DNA of 13,292 bases from JANNAV01 sp031384695 (lineage in GTDB: Bacteria; Pseudomonadota; Alphaproteobacteria; Rhodobacterales; Rhodobacteraceae), in the NCBI GenBank assembly GCA_031384695.1, contig JANNAV010000103.1, forward strand, positions 1-13,292. The letters are read 5' to 3'. Shown piece after piece: positions 7,221-13,292 of the stretch. Each line of letters starts with the position of its first letter. Position 1 is the first letter of the stretch. Below the pieces are notes generated by a model. That model ran no database searches. It had not been told where the DNA came from and saw only the letters and a list, made by a program, of their open reading frames with translations. The position numbers and the translations under genes were made by a program.

Positions 7221-7710
7221 CTCTCAACTCTCACTACCCGAGCCAAATGGAGGCACCACAAACCAATAGCATGATCGAGGCCAACAGCCGTTCACTTGAA
7301 CGCACCGAATCTCATTTTATTAAAAGTTGGTAACACTTATTCACCGATTCTCGCAACGGAATTTGCATCGCGATATGGGCATATCGGCCGCTGAATCCCC
7401 GGGAAAGAGCAAATCTTTTCTTTCTTGTCAGACTGTTTCCACAGCGGTGACGGTACAGAAAACCCCCCTGCACCCATAGGGCGTTTAATATAAAACAAAT
7501 ACACGCAAAGATGGAAATTCACCGCCAGACACCCTGCGAAGACCGCCTGAACGCTTGTTTGGCAAGGACTTTGCCTGTATCGATGCGGCAGCACAGCATG
7601 GGATTTGCCGGCGCAGATGCCGGTTGTCCGCACGACGTGCATCCGCGCTGCCGGCCGCTGGGGGGTGGCTTTACAGAAGGGGGCGGAGGTATTGGGATTT
7701 AGGATCGGAT
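7221..7710. promoter_or_regulatory. Divergent control region between the two EPS arms
   Basis: These 490 bases separate the oppositely transcribed sugar transferase and ATPase genes and must hold promoters for both arms. An AT-rich island lies at about 7305-7345. CGTTCA-CT-TGAACG (7289-7302) and CGATAT-GGGC-ATATCG (7371-7386) are perfect 6-bp inverted repeats of operator size. TTTAATATAAAA (7484-7495) is the best -10-like tract for the rightward arm, but no good -35 sits 16-18 bases before it. I could not place a convincing sigma-70 promoter on the minus strand. I see no gene here: the ATPase frame stays open back to 7555, but that stretch is Arg/Cys-rich and unlike the family. Confidence 0.5.
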
Positions 7711-8676
7711 ATGTCAGTGAAGCTGTGGTCCCTCGGACGCCTGAAGAATGCCCCCCCCTCTCCGGCCCCGACTGTTGTCGGAACCCCCATGGCCAGTTCC
7801 CTTGATCTTTACACCGCCCATTTTGGCCTGACGGCGCGGCCGTTTTCCCTGGTGCCCGATCCGGATTTCCTGTTCTGGTCGCCCGCGCATACCCGCGCCT
7901 TCGCCATGCTGGAATATGGCATCCTGACCCGCGCGCCGATCACCCTGATCACCGGCGAGGTGGGGGCGGGAAAGACCACCCTGTTGCATCAGCTGCTGCG
8001 CTCGGTCGGCCCCGACGTGCGGATCGGGCTGATTGCCAATGCGCATGGCGACCGGGGCGAATTGTTGCGCTGGGTGCTGCTGGCCCTGTCGCAGCCGACC
8101 GAACCGGGCGCTACATATGTCGATCTGTTCGGGCAGTTTCAGTCTTATCTGATTGCCGAATATGCCGCCGGACGGCGGGTTGTGCTGATCTTTGACGAGG
8201 CGCAGAACCTGTCGCGCGAGTCTTTGGAAGAGTTGCGGATGTTCACCAACATCAACACCGGCAAGGACGAGTTGTTGCAACTGGTGCTGGTCGGTCAGCC
8301 CGAACTGCGCGACACCGTGCGCCGGGCCGATCTGACGCAGTTTGCCCAGCGGGTTGCGGCCAGCTTTCATCTTTCGGCGATGGATCTGCGCGGCGTGCGC
8401 GATTATGTCTCGCACCGTCTGATGCTGGCCGGGGCGCATTACAGCATTTTTTCCCCATCGGCGATCGAGATCGTCTATAGCGCCACCCATGGCGTGCCGC
8501 GCCTCGTCAACCAACTGTGTGATTTTGCGTTGGTCTATGCCTTTACCAAGGACCAGTTCCGGGTTCATCGTCTGACGGTGCAGCAGGTGCTGGATGACGG
8601 TGTGTTCTTCGCAGGTGGCACCATGACCGAAACCCTGCCGCCGTTTACGACGACGCGAACCCGAGAGTCCGAATAG
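7711..8676 (+). CDS. ExeA-like AAA ATPase of exosortase-associated EPS locus
   Basis: The 321-aa cytoplasmic ATPase is of the ExeA/GspA type that accompanies PEP-CTERM polysaccharide loci. After a 26-residue leader comes the family signature YTAHFGLTARPFSLVPDPDF. Walker A is GEVGAGKTT (82-90), Walker B is VVLIFDEAQ (157-165), and LVLVGQPELRD is a sensor-like strand. GVPRLVNQLCDFAL closes the AAA lid. The role is inferred as powering or regulating polysaccharide assembly or secretion; its real partner is not established. The start at ATG 7711 follows AGGA (7701-7704). ATG 7789 would remove the leader and begin close to where most relatives begin, so it is a credible alternative. The stop lies 3 bases before the chain-length gene, which implies co-transcription. 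There is no peptidoglycan-binding domain, unlike ExeA. Confidence 0.87.
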   Translation: MSVKLWSLGRLKNAPPSPAPTVVGTPMASSLDLYTAHFGLTARPFSLVPDPDFLFWSPAHTRAFAMLEYGILTRAPITLITGEVGAGKTTLLHQLLRSVGPDVRIGLIANAHGDRGELLRWVLLALSQPTEPGATYVDLFGQFQSYLIAEYAAGRRVVLIFDEAQNLSRESLEELRMFTNINTGKDELLQLVLVGQPELRDTVRRADLTQFAQRVAASFHLSAMDLRGVRDYVSHRLMLAGAHYSIFSPSAIEIVYSATHGVPRLVNQLCDFALVYAFTKDQFRVHRLTVQQVLDDGVFFAGGTMTETLPPFTTTRTRESE

Positions 8677-8679
8677 ATC

Positions 8680-10281
8680 ATGGATCTGAAGTTCTACTTT
8701 TCCCGATTTCTGAGGCGTATCCATTATGTGTTGATCCTGCTGGCGCTCGGCTCGGCCATCGGGCTGACGCTGGCGCGGGTGCTGCCACCGGTTTACATCG
8801 CTCAGGCGGTGCTGGTGGTGGAAAACGAAGAGATCCCCGACGAGCTGGCCGCATCCACCGTGCAGACCGAGATGACCGCGCAGTTGCAAATCATCCAGCA
8901 GCGCATCCTGACGCGGGCCAATCTGCTGGAAATGGCGAACCGGCTGCAGATCTATGCCCCGGCGCCGGGCCAGCCCGTGCCGCAGATGGAGGCGGACGAA
9001 GTTGTCGCGGATTTGCGCGGGCGCATTGTCATCGTGACAACGGGGGGGGATCGCAACGCGCGCGGCCCGGCGCAGGCCACTCTGGTGACTGTCAGCTTTG
9101 AGGCCCCCGATCCAACCCTGTCGGCGGCTGTGGCAAACGAGGTGGTCACGCTGATCTTGCAGGAAAACGTCTCCATGCGCACCAATGTGGCGGGGCAGAC
9201 GCTGGATTTCTTCGTGCAGGAGATGGAGCGGCTGGATCAGGAGTTGACGACGCAGGGGGCGGTCATTCTGGAGTTCAAGGAAAAGAACCAGGACGCGCTG
9301 CCCGACAGCCTGGACTTCCGCCGCAGCGAGCAGGCAGCGGCACAGGAACGTCTTTTGCAACTGAGCCGCGATGAAACCGAGTTGAAAGGCCGCCGTGATC
9401 TGCTGATCCGCATGCAAGGGGTGGCCGGCAGCGAGGCTCTGGTGCCGGGCACGCCGGCGACACCGGAACAAAAGCAGCTGCAAAGCCTGCGGGATGCGCT
9501 GGCCTCGGCCCTCATCGTGTTGTCACCGGGAAACCCGAAGGTCAAAATGCTGCAGGCGCAGGTTACGGCGGCGGAAAAGATTGTGGCCACCCAGATGGCA
9601 CAGGGCAGCACCGACGCAAGCGGCAAGCAACTGTCTGCCTTTGACGTCCAGATGGCCGATCTGGAAAGCCAGCTTGCCTCCAACCTTGAGCAGAAGGCGC
9701 AGGTCGTGGCCTATATGGAGGGCCTCGGCAAATCGATCGCGGCCACTCCGGCAAATGCCAACGCGCTGGATGTGTTTGAACGCGACTATGCCAACACGCG
9801 CGCGCAATACGATCAGGCCGCCGCCAACCGGGCGCGGGCGGAAACCGGGGATACCATCGAAGCCATGGCCAAGGGCCAGAGGATTTCGGTCATCGAGCAG
9901 GCCGTGGCACCGCAAGAACCCACCCGGCCGAACCGCATCCTGATCGGCGCGGGCGGTGTTGGCGGCGGCCTTGCGCTGGGGGTGGGGCTGGCGCTGTTGC
10001 TGGAGGTGATGAACAAGGCCGTGCGCCGCCCGGCCGATCTGACGGCAGGGCTGGGGGTCACGCCTTTCGCCACCCTGCCCTTTCTGCGCACCCCGCGGCA
10101 AATCCGGCGGCGGCGGCTGATGCTGCTGCTGATTTTCGCGCTGGTGCTGCTTGCCATCCCGGCGCTGCTTTTTGTCGTGGACCGGCAGGTGATGCCGCTG
10201 GATCTGTTGCTGAACAGGATATGGGACAATCTGGGTCTTGCGGCGCTGACCGGCGGCGCAGGGCCGATCGCCCCGGTATAA
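8680..10281 (+). CDS. Wzz-like polysaccharide chain-length determinant
   Basis: The 533-aa inner-membrane polysaccharide co-polymerase sets chain length together with the kinase encoded next. The first membrane helix spans about residues 15-35. A large periplasmic region follows with long Gln/Glu-rich coiled-coil stretches (about 165-230 and 300-400). PQEPTRPNR (411-419) leads into the Gly-rich second helix (about 420-444), in the classic Wzz order. A third hydrophobic segment (about 480-500) and a short tail come after, as in the longer exosortase-associated subfamily. There is no fused kinase domain; that activity is the separate gene 15 bases downstream. ATG 8680 has only a weak ribosome site and probably relies on coupling to the ATPase gene 3 bases upstream. 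Confidence 0.9.
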   Translation: MDLKFYFSRFLRRIHYVLILLALGSAIGLTLARVLPPVYIAQAVLVVENEEIPDELAASTVQTEMTAQLQIIQQRILTRANLLEMANRLQIYAPAPGQPVPQMEADEVVADLRGRIVIVTTGGDRNARGPAQATLVTVSFEAPDPTLSAAVANEVVTLILQENVSMRTNVAGQTLDFFVQEMERLDQELTTQGAVILEFKEKNQDALPDSLDFRRSEQAAAQERLLQLSRDETELKGRRDLLIRMQGVAGSEALVPGTPATPEQKQLQSLRDALASALIVLSPGNPKVKMLQAQVTAAEKIVATQMAQGSTDASGKQLSAFDVQMADLESQLASNLEQKAQVVAYMEGLGKSIAATPANANALDVFERDYANTRAQYDQAAANRARAETGDTIEAMAKGQRISVIEQAVAPQEPTRPNRILIGAGGVGGGLALGVGLALLLEVMNKAVRRPADLTAGLGVTPFATLPFLRTPRQIRRRRLMLLLIFALVLLAIPALLFVVDRQVMPLDLLLNRIWDNLGLAALTGGAGPIAPV

Positions 10282-10296
10282 AAGTAGAGAGAGCCC

Positions 10297-11160
10297 ATGG
10301 AAAAAATCCAGGCCGCCATTGCCAAGGCCCGCGCCAGCCGCGATGCCCAGGCCGCATCGCCCGCCGCAGGAGGGGTGGCATCGCCCGCCCCGGGGGCGCC
10401 GGCATCGCCAGTGGCGCGGCCGGAGGCCATCGCCATCGCCGCCGCGCAGGATGTTACGGCGGCCTGGGCGGCGTTGCCCGGCTTCACCCCCGATCCGGTG
10501 CGCCTGCGCGAGCATCATGTGGTGAGTTTCACCGGCGGCGCCGAAGCAACCCCCTTTGATGCGATGCGCACCCGGACGCTGCAACAGATGCGCGGCAATG
10601 GCTGGCGCCGGCTGGCCATCACCTCGCCGGGGCCGGGCTGCGGCAAAAGCACCCTGGCACTGAACCTGGCCTTCAGCCTCGCCCGGCAGGCGGATCTGCG
10701 GGTGATCCTGCTGGAACTTGATCTGCGCCGCCCCACCCTGGGCCGCACCCTGGCCCTGCGCCCCGACGCAAGCTTTGCCGATGTGCTGAAGGGGGCCGCG
10801 CCGTTCGAGGCCGCGACGCGGCGCTATGGCGACAATCTGGCCATCGCGGTCAATCTGGCGCCGGTCCGTGGTGCGGCAGAAGTGTTGAGCGCGCCGACAG
10901 TGCCCGGTATTCTGGAGGCGATGATGCTGCGCTATGCCCCGGATGTGGTGATTTTCGATATGCCCCCGATGCTGGTCAGCGACGATGCCATCGCCTTTCT
11001 GCCGCGGGTGGATTGCGCGCTTCTGGTGGTGGCGGCGGAAATCACCGCGCTGAAAGAGATCGACCATTGCGAGCGCGATATTGCTGCACAGACCAATGTG
11101 ATGGGCATCGCGCTGAACAAGTGCCGCTATCTGGAAGCGGATTACGGCTATGGCTATTGA
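10297..11160 (+). CDS. CpsD/CapB-like tyrosine-protein autokinase (BY-kinase)
   Basis: The 287-aa cytoplasmic kinase partners the Wzz-like protein. An Ala/Pro-rich linker (about 20-45) precedes the P-loop domain. Walker A is GPGCGKST (112-119), the A' motif is VILLELDLRRP (136-146), and Walker B is DVVIFDMPP (216-224). The C-terminal tail has a tyrosine cluster at Y278, Y283, Y285 and Y287, the usual autophosphorylation site that controls oligomer state and polymer length. The A' motif has Glu140 where BY-kinases usually have Asp, while Asp142 and Arg144 are kept. The N-terminal MEKIQAAIAKARASR is typical of the exosortase-associated kinase group. ATG 10297 follows a GAGAGAG tract and is the last gene of the rightward arm, before a strong terminator. 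Confidence 0.9.
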   Translation: MEKIQAAIAKARASRDAQAASPAAGGVASPAPGAPASPVARPEAIAIAAAQDVTAAWAALPGFTPDPVRLREHHVVSFTGGAEATPFDAMRTRTLQQMRGNGWRRLAITSPGPGCGKSTLALNLAFSLARQADLRVILLELDLRRPTLGRTLALRPDASFADVLKGAAPFEAATRRYGDNLAIAVNLAPVRGAAEVLSAPTVPGILEAMMLRYAPDVVIFDMPPMLVSDDAIAFLPRVDCALLVVAAEITALKEIDHCERDIAAQTNVMGIALNKCRYLEADYGYGY

Positions 11161-11201
11161 AGCGGTTGGTGGTTTCAGCACCCGCAAACCGCCGAAACGA
11201 A

Positions 11202-11227
11202 AAAGGCCCGCACGACAGCGGGCCTTT
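11202..11227. terminator. Bidirectional Rho-independent terminator
   Basis: AAAGGCCCGC (11202-11211) pairs perfectly with GCGGGCCTTT (11218-11227) around a 6-base loop. Read leftward, the stem is followed by a T-rich tail (TTTTTCGTTT), which makes it a strong terminator for the VPLPA-CTERM gene. Read rightward, it ends the kinase operon with a shorter TTTCGT tail. It lies between the two convergent genes, 41 bases past the kinase stop codon. Confidence 0.85.
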
Positions 11228-11248
11228 CGTATCTGAATGCCTTTCGAT

Positions 11249-11836
11249 TCAGGCTTTGCGACGGCGCTTCAAGAGGCCAAGACCGGCAAGACCAGCCAGC
11301 AGCAGCGGTGCACCGGCAGGAAGCGGCACCGCAGAAAGGGTCACTTTTGTCAGGATCGCGCCGATGTTGTCGCCGCCGACATTGGAAAACGAGAGCCCGC
11401 CACCTGTGGTTGCGAACGTCCATGAGCCGGAAGCGTCGTCATTTACGCCAATCGGCCCCAAGGTAACGCTCCAAGTGCCAAGACTGATGGTCACGGTCTC
11501 AAAACCACCACGTTGATTGCCGAACATCGAGACGTCAAGCGTGTAGGTTCCGGCCCCAAATGACAGCGACGTGAAAAGCCCGGCATCACCGGTGCTGCCA
11601 TCAAGATCGATGCAGTTCCCACCACCAACGCAAAGGCCACCAAAACCACTGCCATGTGCCAGATAGTCGATCGTGCCACTGGCGGTCGACCAGTTGCCCA
11701 AGAACAGAGAATCAGGTGCGTTCAAGACGGTCGTTGAACCATAACTGGAGAAGTCATCAAAAAACACGACGCTTGCCTGCGCCGTGCCGAAGGAACCAGC
11801 AACCACAGTCGCCGCAAAAAGCATTTCTTTTATCAT
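11249..11836 (-). CDS. VPLPA-CTERM sorting domain protein (predicted exosortase substrate)
   Basis: This encodes a 195-aa exported protein. A signal peptide ends near GTAQA (residue 21). The mature part is a Gly/Ser/Thr-rich, Lys-poor beta-type domain beginning VVFFDDFSSYG. It has two Cys (C69, C75) in GLCVGGGNCIDLDGSTG, a motif I recall from other PEP-CTERM proteins. The end is tripartite: VPLPAG at 170-175, a Leu/Gly/Ala membrane helix, and KRRRK at 190-194. That is the VPLPA variant of the PEP-CTERM signal, thought to be processed by exosortase XrtD at the inner membrane. The mature protein would be surface- or matrix-associated, perhaps polysaccharide-binding. The start at ATG 11836 follows GGAAGTGG. 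An upstream GTG (11854) and a downstream ATG (11824) are also in frame. It is monocistronic and convergent to the kinase gene. Confidence 0.85.
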   Translation of the reverse strand: MIKEMLFAATVVAGSFGTAQASVVFFDDFSSYGSTTVLNAPDSLFLGNWSTASGTIDYLAHGSGFGGLCVGGGNCIDLDGSTGDAGLFTSLSFGAGTYTLDVSMFGNQRGGFETVTISLGTWSVTLGPIGVNDDASGSWTFATTGGGLSFSNVGGDNIGAILTKVTLSAVPLPAGAPLLLAGLAGLGLLKRRRKA

Positions 11837-11888
11837 GTCAGCCACCACTTCCACTCAATTGCCACAGAGAAAACTTACTGTTGCCTTC

Positions 11889-11917
11889 TATATACCCATT
11901 CTTGAGCATATTTGGAA
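11889..11917 (-). promoter_or_regulatory. Candidate promoter of the VPLPA-CTERM gene
   Basis: On the minus strand TTCCAA and TATATA are separated by exactly 17 bases, 52 bases before the ATG at 11836. Each half is only a partial match to the sigma-70 consensus (3 of 6 and 4 of 6), in a locally AT-rich stretch. Confidence 0.3.
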
Positions 11918-11985
11918 GTAGAGTTATCCGCTTACGCCACTGTTTCCGCCCGAGAAATCGGTGCAATCTGGAGTAGAAGATGTCT

Positions 11986-12058
11986 TGTTGATGCGGCCTT
12001 AAGAAAATGCATCGACGCGAAAGACCGCAGTTTTCTTACGTAGCGCGTTCCATCAACA
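11986..12058. repeat. Nested inverted repeat in the intergenic gap
   Basis: TGTTGATG (11986-11993) is complementary to CATCAACA (12051-12058). Inside it, TAAGAAAA (12000-12007) is complementary to TTTTCTTA (12031-12038). Two nested 8-bp perfect stems make one long interrupted stem with a 23-base apical loop. It could be an RNA structure, an operator or a decayed element. The rest of the 11855-12331 gap shows no convincing gene. A small palindrome CGTC-TGTA-GACG lies at about 12254-12265, inside weak GCGGC/GCCGC flanks. Confidence 0.45.
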
Positions 12059-12331
12059 GGGAATCAAAACAAGCCGTGGCAGATGAAACAGCCAGAACCA
12101 CGGGCGGGAAAGCACCGCATCTCTGCAGAGGTCCAAGCGATTCGGCCTTGCGCCCTGACAGGACATTGCGCTCGGCGAGCCGGTCACAGTGAACTCTGGG
12201 ACATAAGCTTGCTGTTGCCACGATAAGGTATCGCCGCACCTGCCCCGCGGCGGCGTCTGTAGACGTGAAGCCGCGTTGCTGCCATAAGACAGCCGCCTTT
12301 CCCGCCGAGGTGGGGGGCGACAGGAGATAGA

Positions 12332-13279
12332 ATGCGTCATTCAGGATCAAAGACAGATGCAGGTTTGGGCAGCACAGACCCAACCCGCATTGCCGTCGTC
12401 ATCCCGCATCTGAACCAGCCGGAGATGCTGGCCCGCTGTCTGGCGTCGCTGGCCGCAGGGCAGCGCCGGGCGGATGCGATCATCGTGGTCGATAACGGCT
12501 CTGCCACCCTGCCAGCCGCGATCTGCGCCGCCCATCCGCAGGTGCAGTTGCTGCAAGAACCCACCCCCGGACCGGGGCCTGCGCGCAATCTGGGCGTTGC
12601 CGCCTCGACCGGTGCTATTCTGGCCTTCATCGACGCCGATTGCCTCGCCGCCCCCGATTGGCTGGCCGCCGCCGAAGCCGCCATGGCAGACCCTGCCGCC
12701 ACGATTCTGGGCGGCGATGTCCGCATCGCCCATGCCGACCCGGCCCGCCTGACCATGCTGGAAGCCTATGAAAGCATCTACGCCTACCGGATGGACCGCT
12801 ATATCGCGCGCGAAGGCTTTACCGGCACCGGCAATCTGGTGGTGCGGCGCGCGGTGCTGGCGGCGGTCGGCCCCTTCGCCGGCATCGGCGTGGCCGAGGA
12901 CCGCGACTGGGGCCGCCGTGCGACCGCCAAAGGCTACCGCATCCGCTATGTGGCCGGACTGAAGGTGTATCACCCGGCGCGCAAGGATTTCGAAGAGCTG
13001 CGCCGGAAATGGCGGCGCCAGACGGCGCATGATTTCGCCGATGCGCTGGCCGAACCCTTCGGGCGGGTGAAATGGGCGCTCAAGATGCTGGCGATGAGCC
13101 TGTCACCGCTTGGCGAATTGCCCCGGGTGCTGCTGTCGGACCGGGTGCGGGGCCTGCGCAACCGGGCGCTGGCCTTGCTGTGCCTTGCCCGCATTCGCCT
13201 TTACCGGGCCGGGCTGATGGTGTGGCTGCTCTGCGGCGGCAACCCCGACCGGCTGTCAGCGCAGTGGAACCGGGCATGA
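12332..13279 (+). CDS. Family 2 glycosyltransferase
   Basis: The 315-aa GT-A fold glycosyltransferase probably adds a sugar to the growing repeat unit on the cytoplasmic face. The first strand is IAVVIPHLNQPEMLARCLAS, then IIVVDNGS, then GPGPARNLGVA, the usual GT2 order. The metal-binding DxD is D101-A-D103 (FIDADC). The likely catalytic acidic residues are in AEDRDWGRR (188-196). After about residue 215 come basic and amphipathic helices with a weakly hydrophobic C-terminal stretch, perhaps for membrane association. Donor and acceptor are unknown. ATG 12332 has AGGAG (12322-12326) at a 5-base gap. The stop overlaps a following ATG, which suggests this opens a further glycosyltransferase operon. 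Confidence 0.9.
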   Translation: MRHSGSKTDAGLGSTDPTRIAVVIPHLNQPEMLARCLASLAAGQRRADAIIVVDNGSATLPAAICAAHPQVQLLQEPTPGPGPARNLGVAASTGAILAFIDADCLAAPDWLAAAEAAMADPAATILGGDVRIAHADPARLTMLEAYESIYAYRMDRYIAREGFTGTGNLVVRRAVLAAVGPFAGIGVAEDRDWGRRATAKGYRIRYVAGLKVYHPARKDFEELRRKWRRQTAHDFADALAEPFGRVKWALKMLAMSLSPLGELPRVLLSDRVRGLRNRALALLCLARIRLYRAGLMVWLLCGGNPDRLSAQWNRA

Positions 13280-13292
13280 GCGGCACAAGGGG
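13276..13292 (+). CDS. Possible start of next gene (partial, cut by window end)
   Basis: ATGA at 13276-13279 overlaps the glycosyltransferase stop codon, the common 4-base overlap of translationally coupled genes. Only five codons (M-S-G-T-R) are visible, so no product can be named. Confidence 0.4.

Noticed and set aside
7555..7710. N-terminal extension of the ATPase by 52 codons
   Set aside because: The stretch is Arg/Cys-rich and unlike the family, and a better start with AGGA upstream is at 7711.
7714..9483. 589-codon open frame on the minus strand opposite the ATPase and chain-length genes
   Set aside because: It is a GC-rich shadow of two well-supported genes, dominated by Gln, His and Arg, with no recognisable domain or ribosome site.
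9523..11187. 554-codon minus-strand open frame opposite the chain-length and kinase genes
   Set aside because: Same pattern: low-complexity composition, fully opposite genes with clear motifs, and it runs up to the terminator region.
12036..12383. 115-codon minus-strand open frame in the gap before the glycosyltransferase
   Set aside because: It overlaps the real glycosyltransferase start, lacks a good ribosome site and has no recognisable domain.

Overview
This window is most likely from a high-GC alphaproteobacterium of the Rhodobacterales type. The clues are the GC-rich coding sequence, the gene set, and one protein ending in a VPLPA-type C-terminal sorting signal, a variant known mainly from that order. 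No rRNA, tRNA, transposase, integrase or CRISPR array was seen.

The core (about 1845-11160) is an exopolysaccharide assembly locus of the kind that accompanies PEP-CTERM/exosortase systems. It has two divergent arms around a 490-base control region (7221-7710). The leftward arm runs: ExoY-like sugar transferase (starts the repeat unit on a lipid carrier), PrsT-type TPR lipoprotein, Wza-like export protein with signal peptide and SLBB domain, and an outer-membrane beta-barrel protein. The rightward arm runs: ExeA-like AAA ATPase, Wzz-like chain-length determinant, and CpsD-like tyrosine autokinase with a Tyr-rich tail. Together they would start, polymerise to a set length, and export a surface polysaccharide.

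Right of the core, a convergent gene encodes a small secreted protein (195 aa) ending in VPLPAG, a hydrophobic helix and KRRRK. This is a predicted exosortase substrate, separated from the kinase gene by a bidirectional terminator. After a 495-base gap comes a family 2 glycosyltransferase. Its stop codon overlaps a possible next start (ATGA), so the operon probably continues past the window. No exosortase gene is present here.

The left end (1-1761) looks accessory. A small VanZ-like membrane protein gene sits between two related multi-hairpin repeats (37-143 and 667-769). Next comes a SAM-dependent methyltransferase gene with visibly lower GC than the core. A short ORF with an almost ideal ribosome binding site lies just before it, inside a 10-bp inverted repeat.

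The core families are well known as a set. The less explained parts are the paired hairpin repeats, the methyltransferase leader region, the palindromes in the divergent control region, and the nested inverted repeat at 11986-12058.
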